Below are positions 11,449 to 22,208 of a stretch of 64,000 nt of DNA, piece after piece. Under the pieces are notes generated by a model that did no database searches, was not told the origin of the DNA, and was given only the letters and a program-made list of their open reading frames with translations. The DNA comes from Rhodosporidiobolus odoratus (lineage: Eukaryota; Basidiomycota; Microbotryomycetes; Sporidiobolales; Sporidiobolaceae). A program made the translations under genes and the position numbers. Position 1 is the first letter of the stretch. Every line of letters starts with the position of its first letter. The DNA lies in NCBI GenBank assembly GCA_034387635.1, contig JAOANU010000008.1, positions 558,001 through 622,000 on the forward strand. The letters run 5' to 3'.

Positions 11449-12764
11449 GTCGGCTGAAGGAGAAGGGGAAGGCGCGAGGCGGCGGAAGGAAGGGGGTCAG
11501 GGGTCGCGAGGTCCGACGCGAGGTGATTCGAGCAGCGGGTCGAGCAGCGATGCCGCAGTGGCAGACCACGCACAATGGAGTGCACGAAGTGTGACGAAGC
11601 TGAGAGAAGGGAGCCTGGCATCGAGAGGTTGAGAACATGCCCGGCTGAAAAGCAAACTCCGAACGCTGTTCTCGTTCAACATGCTTGGCCGGGTTCGGAA
11701 TTAGCGGCCAGCGGTCGTTTGACGAGGCACTGGGTTCTAGAAAGTCTGCACGGCCTCGCGCCGCGGGATGGCCTGAGTAGAAAAAAGGTTGAGAGCCGGA
11801 TCTGCGCTCTGGATTTGATACAGCTCGGAGCCGAATTCATCTCGAGTACCCACTGGGACAGCAGTGTGGCTGCGAGAAGGCTTGAGGAAGGCGCGCGGTT
11901 AAACAGAACGTACCGGCGCCTGCGTAGCGGTGATCGACGTGTGTGCCGAAACTTGTGCGCATACCACTGTTCCGTCTGCACTGGGCGCCGCGCGATACCG
12001 AGTTGGAGAGCCCACATAACATAGCAGAGCGTAAGTGGAGCGAAGGGGGTGTTGAAGCAGGCGAACCGATTCTGGCGTGTAAAAACCGAGTTGGGCTAGT
12101 CCACTTCAGTTAGCCTAGAATGCTGAAACCCTCGACCCGAGTGATGGGAAAGAAACTGGTAGAGCAAGGGGGGAACACGCTGGCAAGCACGCCATCAACT
12201 GTGGTGATGGATAGGAAAACGGCGAAGGGAGAAAGTGCGAGGCGACGCCAACGGTGCAGGGGTGTCACTCACCGGAGCACGTCGGGAGAAACCGGCCTGC
12301 GGCTCTCCAAAATCGACCCGGCAACGTTAAGTGGGGGGTGACGAAAAATTCGACTTGCAATATCACCTCACTATGCTACACCACCACCTACCACCTTCGC
12401 CTGCAAGGCTCCGTCCTGCGTCTTTCCCCCCCTGCCCCGAGGTGCATGTTGCTGTGTTGATGAGGCATGTCGGACGCCGCAACCCCTCCCGTCCGAGGGT
12501 GACATGGACAGGTGGTCTATACTCTAGCGATAGAGTATTCTCAAAAGGCGGCCGTTGAGTCGTTCTGCGCCCGTTCAGGAAGCTACCGCGCTGTGAGATG
12601 TATAGTAGCGGGTAGCGCAGATGGAGCGGTGAATGATGAAGAAGAAAGAGAAGAAAGAAGCAAATCTCGCTTCTTCTACTCTGGAATCTACAGTAACCTC
12701 CTCCCCTGAACTAAGTATTCACCTCGCATCCTCTTACCGCATCATCACTTACTGGCCGCGCAAG
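11449..12764. other. Intergenic region, 1.3 kb, between divergent genes
   Basis: Lies between the minus-strand Ser/Pro-rich gene and DHODH. Several frames of 60-150 codons overlap on both strands, but none shows a recognisable motif or a linked exon. It should contain both promoters. Confidence 0.45.
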
Positions 12765-15145
12765 ATGCTTCGTACTGCTGGTTTGACCCACCGGATAGCA
12801 CCTCGGGTGCTTCAGGCTAGCCGGCGTCTCCAGTCGACTCTTCCTCCTCCGCCTCCCGTTAACCCACAACCTCTACCCCCGCCCGCTTCCGCTACCAACC
12901 TTCCCCTCCCTCCGCCTGGTTCAGCCCCCGCAGCACCTGAGCCCACAGCACCACTCCCTCCAGCTCGCCCCGCATCCGCAGGACCGGGAGCTGGTTCCAG
13001 GTTGCGCAACTTGCTCCTCTCGTCCGCCTTCTTCATCGGAACCAGCGCCTTCCTCTTCTACGCCTATGACACTCGCGCAGGCATTCACCGGTGCGTCTCA
13101 TACTCCTCCCCTTGCTTTCGCCCCGAGCTGATCATGGTTCGCCCGCCAGATGGTTCACTCTTCCTGCTTTCCTCGCCTTGACCCAGAACGATCCGGAAAA
13201 GGCTCACGAGCTCGCCGTCAAGGTTCTGGCAAGTGGCCTCGGTCCGGTAGACTGCGGGGTGGACGATGAGGTTCTGGCATTCGAGGTACTTCAGCCTTCG
13301 TTAGGGCCCTTTTCTCCCTTTTCCTCGGCACTGATGCTCCTCATTCTCCTTCCTGTCTAGCTATGGGGCAAGAAGTTCGACAACCCTGTCGGTATCGCGG
13401 CCGGCTTCGACAAGCACGCCGAAGCTATCGATGGGCTGTTCAAGCTCGGATTTGGTTACGTCGAGGTTGGAAGTATTACCCCGGAACCGCAAGTATGCTT
13501 GCTTTCCTTCCTGCCTTTCAGCCCGATCTCACTGTATACCTTTGTACAGCCCGGAAACCCCAAGCCTCGCCTGTTCCGCGTCCCCGAAACCGAATCCGTC
13601 GTCAACCGTTACGGCTTCAACTCGGAAGGCCATGTGACCGCTGTTGCCCGCCTTCGCGCTCGCGTGCGGAAATTTGTCCACGACTATGCCTCTATCCTCC
13701 CTGCCGAACTCTTCGCGTCGACTGCCTACGCCCACGATTCCGACCCCGTCTCTTCCTACCTCGCTTCTCCCGCTAGTGCCGGCGCTGCTCCGGCCGATGC
13801 CGTCGGTCTCCCCCGTTCCCTTGAGGAAGGTCGAGTTCTCGGTCTGAATCTCGGCAAGAACAAGGTCAGCGACCCTGACACGATTGAAGACTTCGTCAAA
13901 GGCATCGCTGCTCTTGGTCCTTACGCCGACGTCGTCGTTATCAACGTTTCGTCGCCCAACACGCCCGGCCTGCGTAATCTCCAACGCAAGGGCATGCTCT
14001 CCGAACTCCTCGAAGGGGTTGTGCAAGCCCGTAACCTCCTTCCCCTCACCGTCAAACCCCCCGTTCTCGTCAAAGTCGCCCCCGACCTCGACGACGAGCA
14101 GATCTCCGACATCGCTTTCGCCGCTACCTCCTCCGGCGTGGATGGTGTCATCGTCTCCAACACTACCATCTCCCGCCCCGCTTCGGCCGGTTCGAGCCCC
14201 GTCCTGAAGGAAACGGGCGGCCTCTCGGGACCTCCCGTCAAGCCCCTTGCCATTCGCGCTCTTTCTGCCCTGTACGAGCAGACGGACGGCAAGATTCCCC
14301 TTGTCGGGTGTGGCGGGATCTCGTCTGGACAGGACGCCCTCGACTATGCCAAGGCTGGTGCGAGTCTTGTGCAGCTTTACACTGGATTCGTGTACGGGGG
14401 GGTTGGACTGCCGCGGAAGATCAAGGATGAGCTGACGGAGCTTTTGAAGAAGGAAGGCAAGAGCTGGAAGGAGGTTATCGGTTCGGAAAGGGTGAAGAAG
14501 GTTGCTCCAGTACCGCAGCCGGCCCTTGCAGTCAAGGACAAGGCGGATGGATTGTCGGAGAAGCCCCAGCCGGCCACGCAGGAGGAGTTCGTTCGGAACC
14601 TGAACGAGGCTAAGGGTGAATTGGAGACGCTGCTGAAGGAGCTTGCCGAGGTCGAGAAGCTGCCGCCCACCGTTGGTGCTATTCCTCCCACTGCCGCTCC
14701 CACTGCCGGAATCCCTACGCCCGAGCCCGTTGCCGTTCCTGCCCCTGTCGCCGAGTCCCTCCCTCCCTCGACCGCCGCCTCATCTCCCCTCTCTACTCCG
14801 TCTTCCGCACCTTCTGCCACCCCCGCTCAACCCCTATCCGCCCCCACTCCTCCGATCGTAGCTACCGCTCCTCCCTCCGTCACCTCCGCCTTCCCCTCCA
14901 CTGCCCCTGCCCCTGCCCCATCCTCTTCCTCTTCCTCTTCGACTCCTCCAATCGTCGCCACCGCCCCTCCCCCCAAACTCGAAGAAACCCCCGTCGGCCA
15001 ATCCGTTCCCGCGTTGTTGAGCGTCGATGCTATTGCCGAGTTGCTGGATCCTGCTGCGGCGCAGGTTGGGGCTGGCGTGGCACCTACTAAGGAGAAGATC
15101 GAGGCCGAGAAGATTCAGAAGGAAGATAAGAAGAAGTGGGTTTGA
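12765..15145 (+). CDS. URA9: Dihydroorotate dehydrogenase (quinone), mitochondrial, class 2
   Basis: Fourth step of de novo pyrimidine synthesis: oxidises dihydroorotate to orotate with FMN and passes electrons to ubiquinone at the mitochondrial inner membrane. The N-terminus (MLRTAGLTHRIAPRVLQASR) is an Arg-rich, acid-free targeting sequence. A Pro/Ala-rich linker and one membrane helix (LLLSSAFFIGTSAFLFYAY) follow, typical of class 2 enzymes. The catalytic domain shows NPVGIAAGFDKHAEAIDGL, GFGYVEVGSITPEPQ, NRYGFNSEG, and VINVSSPNTPGLRNLQ, which holds the catalytic Ser of class 2. FMN phosphate-binding GCGGISSGQDALDYAKAGAS and QLYTGFVYGG close the barrel. At least three introns interrupt the 5' half. 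After the normal end (ELLKKEGKSWKEVIG) there is an extra tail of about 200 residues, with a charged helix followed by a Pro/Ala/Ser/Thr-rich stretch, which the family does not have. Confidence 0.95.
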
Positions 15146-15690
15146 GAGGTCAATGGCTGTAGTTGGGGGGGAGGGCGGGGAAAGGCGTAAAAGTAGAAGT
15201 GCATTGAGTTCACTCACCCACGGGGGCTTGGGCGAGCCTACCTACTGAGTCCGGCCTTCGCATGTGTTCCGCACTTCCCTACCGCCTGCGTACTTCTTAG
15301 CGCTGCGTGGTGCTCTCCCTCGAGGATATACAGTTGATATGAAGGATCTTCCTGTGCGTCTGCGCTTCCCCTGGGCCGGTCGCTCGACTTCAACTGATTG
15401 CCTCTTTTCACCTTTTTTCGCAGGGGTCGCTGGCTCTCGACCCTGATTGTGAAAGACGCGCCGCTGGTGTACTCGCGATCTCTGCAGAACTGCTCCTGCG
15501 GTGCCAAGGGAGAACGAGCCTTCCACTCTGCGCTCCTTCCCGTGTCCGGCGGCTGTCTTTCTGACCCCTCAAGTCCTTCTTTGCTATCCTGACCCGATCG
15601 GTTCCCTCACACGTTCGTATCGCATGATGGTCCATCGCGACGAGCGTTCATGCGCCGGCAAGCCTATGCATACCCTACCTTCACCGTGTG
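15146..15690. other. Intergenic spacer before repeat locus 1
   Basis: Lies between the DHODH stop and the left part of repeat locus 1. It contains only short overlapping frames with no recognisable product. Confidence 0.45.
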
Positions 15691-15779
15691 TCTTTCCTTC
15701 CCTTGTGTCCGCTCTCCAGCCGCCAGCGACCCCCTTCACACCCTTTTCTCTTATCATTGACAGGTTCGTCGCATTCTGC

Positions 15780-16657
15780 TCACTCGACGACTTTGAGCTT
15801 GATGTCTTCGCAGATGGGCGCGAGCATGCAGGCGAAGACGCCTGCGTACTTTTCGTCGTCGCCCGAGGTAGGGTGTTGGAGGTTGGCGAGCTGAGGGAAG
15901 GAGCCGTACTTGTTGCTACTGGCGGAAGGGACGCTCTCGACCATAGTGGCGGGAGACGAAGCTGAGGAGGTCGCAGGGGAGGCGAAGAGGGAGGACAGTG
16001 GGGAAGACCTGATGGAGGATGAGGCAGGCTAGTAGGAGTTAGGTGCGAGCGGAGGAGTCGAACCTTGCTGGTTGAGCCGACGACGGCGAGCGTCGGCGTG
16101 GCCGGGATTGGCGTACAGCGGCGGTTGAAGGGTTCCACGCTGGACGAAGGGCGTGGTTGTCGATGGGCTGGTTACCGTTGCTGATGGGAGCAGTGGCTTC
16201 CTTGGCGTTGACGAGAGAAGAAAGAGGAGTGTCGCCCATCTCGAGACGGCGAGCGCTTTCCGCAGTGATGGTTGCAGGGTTACGGAGAGGACGAGAGGCG
16301 GGGATGCGCGGACCTTCGACGACTTGACGGACGGGAACCAGAGCTTGGCGCGTCGAGCATGCGAGCGACTTCCGCGGTGACCTTCGAGGTGGGGAAATAG
16401 ACCTTGCTGACTTGGGCGATGACCTTGGCGATGCTGTTGCGCTTGTCCGACAAAGCGAGGACGGTAGTTATGATGCTGGTAGCTCCGGGAGCGAGGAAAA
16501 GGCGACTGTTGCGCGACTGTCAAGAAGTGATTGAGAAGGTCCGCCATGGGGTTTAGCGCGCATGGAAGGGATGGGAACTTACGAGCCTGGTTTTGAGGCC
16601 TACAGCGAAGGCCTTGGTAGTGTGAGCGTGAGTGGGGAGGGTAGCAGCGTCGGACAT
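15780..16657 (-). CDS. Module gene 1, locus 1 copy, unknown function, probably decayed
   Basis: Exon 1 (16657-16583) encodes MSDAATLPTHAHTTKAFAVG and ends at a GTAAGT donor. Exon 2 starts at 16516 with SRNSRLFLAPGATSIITTVL, then LSDKRNSIAKVIAQVSKVYF and PTSKVTAEVARMLDAP. After that the frame reaches a stop, while an intact-looking piece in another frame (SARRLEMGDTPLSSLVNAKE) and a last piece (NKYGSFPQLANLQ..., FACMLAPICEDIKLKVVE) match the locus 2 protein. So either further introns or frameshifts are present. The final TGA lies in a GTGAGC context and could instead be a donor. This is the only one of the three copies with an ATG start. The conserved core KYRSFPQLASLRR...LAPLCEDIKLKVV is of unknown function. 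Confidence 0.5.
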
Positions 16658-17336
16658 GGTGTGGTCAGGAGTGAAGACTCGAGTGAGGTGGTGAAGAAGC
16701 GGGGAGGAAGGAAGAGAAACAGCGGTACAGGCCGAGGGCGCCTCTTATACCCCCTCCAATGTTGCTACTAGGGGTAGAAGACAACGCGACGCGCATCCTC
16801 GATGGGAGGAGACTGAAGCGGCGCAAGCTGAAACCGGATAGAAAGGAAATCGACCTCGAACCCATCACCGCTTGCTCTCACGCCCTGACCCTGCTCGTCA
16901 TGCACGCCCGGGGTGCTCAAGGCCTTCTGAGCACCAGCAGCGGGCAGTAAGGACCGGCACAGACAGCCGAGAGTGCGCACGAGGCAACGCAGCCTTCCTC
17001 GGCGGTTGAAAGACGATCTACTTCTGCTTTCTCCCTCTCTGCTGAGTGCATGCTGGTGCTCAGCGCTTCTTGAATGGTAGTCAAGGCGCAGCGGAAAGTA
17101 CCTGGGGTCTGTTTGCGGATTGGGTTGATTGCATTCCGAGCGCCACTCCAACTCGGCTGTCGCGTTCTCCGTTTTGATTCGTCCTGACACCTCCTTGCTT
17201 ACGTAGCTCTCGAGCGTACACCTGGTATCAACCGTGTCACGCGTCCAAGAGGAGGCCTACCCTCCCTCCCTTCCTCTCTCTCTTCCATTTCACTCTCCTC
17301 GCCGTGCATCAACCTTGCGATTTTCTCAGCAACTAC
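16658..17336. promoter_or_regulatory. Shared divergent promoter of module locus 1
   Basis: 679 bp separate the two start codons; the matching distances are 680 bp in locus 2 and 679 bp in locus 3. A TATA box reading GGTATAAGAGG on the minus strand (TATAAG at 16743-16748) lies about 90 bp upstream of gene 1 and recurs at the same distance in the other loci. This is a promoter by position and motif only. Confidence 0.6.
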
Positions 17337-18094
17337 ATGCCTGGCTTCACTCTCTTCAGCAGCCTCGTCAACGCGGTCAGGAGGGCCTCTCTTCCTAAAA
17401 GCCATTCCCCGAACAAGCTGTATAGCGTGCGTTCTCCTTCCGTCTTCCCCTTGCGCAACTCGCCAGCTGACCTTTTTCCCTCCTCCTCTCCTCGGCAGTC
17501 CAAAAGAAAGCGCCTCTCAACTTCGAGTATCGACTCCTTTGGCCCCTCGGACGCTCAGGTCCTCGTTCACAACTACGAAGCTGACCTCAAGCAAGAAGAA
17601 GCTGCCGCCCTCGCGATGGAACAAGCCAGGGCCAACGAATGGGCTCAGCGGACTTCCCTTTCGGTTCGAACCATCGATCAGACTACTACGTACATGGGGT
17701 CTGAGGCGCAAAAGAGCCGGGAACGCCGTCGTGGCTTGAGACCTCTTCAGATGGTATGCGCGTTTGGTCTCATTCTTCCATTACCAGACCCTGGCAGACC
17801 TATATATGTACGCAGGCGTCTACCAGTACCTCCATCACGACTGCTGCATCCTGCCGCATGTCCGTCCACCCTGCCCGTGACCCTTCCCTCCGCCCCTTCA
17901 TTCCGAGCCGCGCCTCGTCCGACTCCACCCTCTCCTCCCTTTCTTCCTCCTCTTCGACTTCGTCTTCTACATCCGCATCTTCAGCGTCTACCACCCCTAC
18001 TGTCCCCTCGCCGCTCGGCGTCGACGACCTCCTCGCCAAAATCGCTCGCCTCGAAAAAAGCTTGGTTGAGCAAATCCACCCCGAGGTGATCTGA
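17337..18094 (+). CDS. Module gene 2, locus 1 copy, truncated at the C-terminus
   Basis: Three exons: 17337-17426, 17499-17753 and 17816-18094, all joined in phase 0, giving 207 residues. Exon 1 encodes MPGFTLFSSLVNAVRRASLP. Exon 2 opens with SKRKRLSTSSIDSF, a likely nuclear signal, and continues into an acidic helix (HNYEADLKQEEAAALAMEQA). Exon 3 is Ser-rich, then LGVDDLLAKIARLEKSLVEQ, a coiled-coil-like helix. Relative to locus 2, ATCTGA replaces ATCTTG, so translation stops at HPEVI and loses the last 18 or so residues. No family recognised. An upstream in-frame ATG at 17304 would add 11 residues (MHQPCDFLSNY). Function unknown. Confidence 0.65.
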
Positions 18095-18518
18095 GTCTTC
18101 GAGAAGCATTCTATGACTTGCGTCGAGAAGATCAAGCAGCTCGACGAAAGCTGCGTGGGCGAGGCCTGAAGGGGAGAAGTCGGAAGAAAGGCTTAGAAGG
18201 TTGTACGATATCTTTATCTTGTAGATGGCGTTCTTGCTGTTGTCATCTGTGCTATGCATACCTCAATTCAGCTCCTCGAAGTGTCAATAGAGAGACGGGA
18301 GTGCCGTATACCTTCGCAGCAAAGCCCGTCGCGGTGGAGAGGGGAACAAGGGCGTCGAGAGGAAAGAATGCCGAAAGCAACAGTTGAGAATGCCACCAAA
18401 TGGAACGGCTTAGTATCCCCACCTGTACAAACGCCAGAAAAAGCGGTCCGGACTGTCTCTCGGCGGCCATAAGAGAGAGGCTCACTTCTTCCCTTTCATT
18501 CTCACCACGTAAGCTGCA

Positions 18519-21500
18519 CTACCGAACCTTCATCCACCTTCCACCACAATACACGCAGCACGTTGCCGCTTTCAGCACCTCGTTGATAACCCCTGCATCT
18601 GGTATCTGCAGCAAAGCTTTGCGTTCGCAGGCTGTGCAAGTCCTCACTTTGACGGTGGAGACGAGGGCTAGGGTGATTGAGCAACGCTCTGCAAAGTGAA
18701 GGGAGGCGAAGGGTGTGAGCACAGTGCACAAGAGATGACCGGACGGAGCGGGAAGTTCGACGAGGAGAAGGGCGTACCCCATTGATGACCTTCGACGCAT
18801 CGAGCAAACCGCACGCTATCGAGCGGCACAACCGCTTTGCAGGCCGGACAAGTCTCGTCGGTGTGTTCGTATGCCTCACGAAGCGTGTCTGGCGGGAGTA
18901 CATCTTGCTCGGAAGGAATGTCGAGATCGGTTGCTGGCAGGAGTGAGGCTGAGGAGAGTAGTAGGCGGGAATGCAGTGATTTCTCCGATTCTGCGGCAGA
19001 TCCGGATAGTGAGTCAGGCGACGTGTCAGGTGAAGAGTCAGTGAGAAAGAAGTGCAAAACGAACCGCTGAGCGGGATAGTACCGATTATGGTAGCTATTC
19101 GAGACAGGACTTCCTTAATGAGCTGACGAGCGAGGCTAATATGCGTGACGAGGGTCGCATGCCGGTGACTTTCCGGTACATGCTGCTGATTCTGTTGTTG
19201 TGGTGAGTGAAGGGTCGCGCAATCAGCTTGAATTCCTCGAAAAAAGCTGACAATGGTTCGCACCGCGAGCAATCTTGCGATAACCTCCTTTACCCTCAAA
19301 CCTTCTAGCCCCTTTTCCCCGAAAAGCGCCGTCATGAGCTGCTCGGTGAGAGAGCTCTTCGTGTCGCCAACAGGCGGGGAAGGCGGTAGCGGAAGGCTTT
19401 GAAGATATTCGAGCAGACCGTCGAGCAAGGTGACATCGGAGACATGATTGACGAGGTGGTTGAGCAGAGGTTGTAGCCGCGAAAGGGGTAGCTGCACGCG
19501 AGCTGACCAATGAAACCGGGAGATCAGCGAGCCCGATGACAGAAGAATACTGAAGAAGCCGGGACGCACCGTTTAGGGGCGAACCAATCGTGTCCGACAA
19601 CTCTTTTGTAGTCTCCTGTGATGTCGATGCAATAGTCGCTAGGTTGGCGATCGTGAAATAGGTCCTCGTCCCCGTAGCCGTCCGCTGCGAGAATGAGCCC
19701 GGTCGCTCCGTTCTTTATGCGTAGAAAAGCGGTCACTCTCGGCGGGCAGGCGGGACAAGTGGACGGTACGCACTCGAAGATGTATGCCACATCCAGCTGC
19801 TCTTTCCCACTCTCGAGACCGACAAAGCCAAGCAACTTCGCCCCCTCCTTCCTCGTCACCTTCCCGCTTGCTTCGGTGGCGAAGCGGTCTTTCCTCATCC
19901 TTGAACGACCGAGAACAGTGTCGAAAAGCTTGCGCGACGTGGCGGTTAGGCTATCAGACTCCGTTGGTGCCAGGGTGGGAGACGGGTCGAGCGAAATGAG
20001 GTGGAATGAAGCCGAGGAGAGCGAGACGAGGAGGGCATTGCGGGCTGAAAGATACTGGAGGCCTGTCACAACCCCGCGTCAGCCCAAACAGGAGGTCAGT
20101 AGCGATGGAAGTATGTGGTAGCGTACCACTGCAAGGCGCCCAAGCCGTAGCTCCCATCCAATCCTCCGCGCCCTCTGTTCGAAGCTCGACCTCGTGCGTT
20201 CTTCCCGCTTTCCAACCGCCTTCAGTTTCGACGTCGTGGATAAGGTCGAGCACTTCGACCGTTCCTAACTTGGAGATGGCAAGCTGGCGCTATGTGATGG
20301 CAATCGAAAATGAAGATGAGAAGGTCACAAGGGGATAAGAGGAAAGCGTGGAATGTACCGTTGTTCCCCGCTCGATCCAGCAGAGCTGCGTTGCACCCCG
20401 CTTGTCCGCATCTGTCAGCAGTACCGTAGTTGACACCGTGATCTGCGGTTTGCCGCCCGTGGGAATAATCTGCGAGACCTGAACGCTCCATACCCGGCCG
20501 TCTGCATCGGCGAGAGCAAGGAGGGCTGACACTTCGAACGATTGCTCTGGGAGGGATAGTGGGATAAGTATACACTACGAGAGCTCGGGGACGCCTGCGC
20601 ACCTGTAGAGAAAGTCGACCTTGAGGACCAGGACATTACGTTGATCCAGCTGGCTTCGCCCGCAGGACGAAAGCGGCAGTGAAGTTCCATGGAGCAGTCG
20701 GAGTGGTAGCTGATGACAGGGCGATGTGAGTAATCTTGAGTATACCTAGGTAGGCTGCTGCGTACCGCCAAAGCGATACCTCGCCGCTTCGGTGACCCAA
20801 CGCAAGGAGGGAGTAGTCACCTATCAATTCAGGCACACCAGGGGACCATGCGAGAGCTTCGCAGCAAGAGAGATGTCAGTGATGCAATATGAGTGGAAAG
20901 CACATGGCAGCGCACCGGAAGTCTGGCATCGCCTGATCGAAGCGACCGCTTCTCGTCGCGCATGCGGAGTCTGTTCATCGTGTTTCTGGCCATCTGCAAT
21001 GCACGGAGTCAGAAAGGGACAAAGCAGAAACAGCGCACTCCGCGCACCGTCGGGTACGGTTCGTTTGACCAGTTCGGCAGTAAGATCATAAACCTGCACA
21101 GAACAACAAGATCAGTAGGTTGCGCACTATTGGAGACAGGGTCGCTTACTTCGTTCCACTCGCCCTTGTGCGCATCTTTTTCGGGCGCGAAGAGTAGAAC
21201 TTCGGCGTTTGTTGTGAGCGTAGCAAGGACGCAGCTGTCCCGGATCAAAAAGTGGGCTCGGGCACGGAGGTCAGAGCACAAGTGTACTTACCCGCCCAGG
21301 CTCGAAAGGCCGGAGGGAGACCACGACGCTGCACGCCACCAGGGTTCCACCGCACCAGGCACAACCAGCTCATACTCTGCGGAGCAGTACGCATAGATAG
21401 TCAGCGTGCAGCTATTTCCACCCAGTTAAAGATACGCACCATCTACCCACTGCGACCACTTGACGCAATTCTTCTTCTCGACGGGGATGACTGTACGAAG

Positions 21501-21834
21501 CAGCGGCAACTCTACCCTTTCTCGATCTTTCCCCTTGGGAGCTGCCGATTCTTTCTGTTTGCCCTTTCCCTTTGCCTGCGGCAGAGGCGCGGGTGCGCTG
21601 GTTCCGGTGGTCGGAGCTGCATTGGAAAAGCCGAGTGCGGGTGTCTGCAACATGAAGGATGAGCTCGCGAGGGCGCATGAGGTTGTAGCGAAATGAACGG
21701 ACGAGGAGGTTGATTTCGCCTCGTGTCACGATAGCATACTGGCCATCGCTTGAGAGTGTAAGAGCTGAAGGTGAAGGTGCCAAGGGCGCGTATGGTAGGC
21801 TGGATGTGCCGTACAGGACTGGGTTGGCTGCCAT
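18519..21834 (-). CDS. TFIIIC 90-kDa-like subunit (GTF3C4/Sfc9 type)
   Basis: Subunit of RNA polymerase III general factor TFIIIC, which recognises the A and B boxes of tRNA genes in the nucleus. Many exons. The N-terminal half is a WD-like propeller of the TFIIIC_delta type: SPSALTLSSDGQYAIVTRGE, VKWSQWV, WRAASWSPSGLSSLGGCVLA, SALAWSP..., YSLLALGHRSGEVSLWRY, ALLALADADGRVWSVQVSQ. The C-terminus is the zf-TFIIIC domain with CPACKAVVPLDSVRFARC, GHQW, RCSITLALVS, CTAC and a last CCVYCGGRW, so all metal-ligand pairs are present. A Lys-rich insert (KGKGKQKESAAPKGKDRER) sits in the first propeller part. Start placed at MAANPVLYG; a Met nine codons upstream is also possible. The 5' end faces the oxidoreductase gene across about 370 bp. 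Confidence 0.85.
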
Positions 21835-22208
21835 TTGATGAGGTTGGAGGCGTGGGAACAAGGTCGAGCTGTGCGTGCGCTGGACGGGCTACCGAGGGAG
21901 TGACTGATCTTACGATAGCTCTCGCTAAGTAGCCGACTTCAACTGAGTTGATCGACAGAAGTGATCTCGGCGAGAATCCATCTCAAGGGTATTTGGACAG
22001 GGGGAAGTCAAACAATTGCCCGAAGCCGACTTTTCAATTTCCCCGAAGCCTCTTGCTCCTCAATCTCATCCTCGATCGTACCGTAGACAAGTCATAGCTA
22101 CTCCCAGACCCCGCTGCTCTACCCACGTACCCTACGCAGCCACGCCCAAGCTCATTCCGTCTACCTCCTCGTCGCACACTCTCCCCCACCACACCGAAGA
22201 TACCCGCC
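21835..22208. promoter_or_regulatory. Divergent promoter region, TFIIIC subunit / oxidoreductase
   Basis: About 370 bp between two divergent start codons, with pyrimidine-rich stretches near 22080-22200 just upstream of the plus-strand start. No specific operator is recognised. Confidence 0.4.

Larger units (their letters stand above)
15700..18325. repeat. Repeat locus 1: divergent gene-pair module
   Basis: First of three copies of a module made of gene 1 (leftward here), a shared promoter of about 680 bp, and gene 2 (rightward). The same order of sequence blocks is seen at 40700-47645 in the same orientation and at 34140-36600 inverted. Similarity to locus 3 runs past the gene 2 stop through TGGCGTTCTTGCTGTTGTCA to about 18325. 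Ends are approximate, judged by eye. No terminal inverted repeats were found at the module ends. Confidence 0.85.

Noticed and set aside
15700..18325. The repeated divergent gene pair as a homeodomain (HD1/HD2) mating-type locus
   Set aside because: Divergent pairs of this kind mark HD loci, but neither protein shows the WFxNxR homeodomain helix, and three copies in one region would be unusual.
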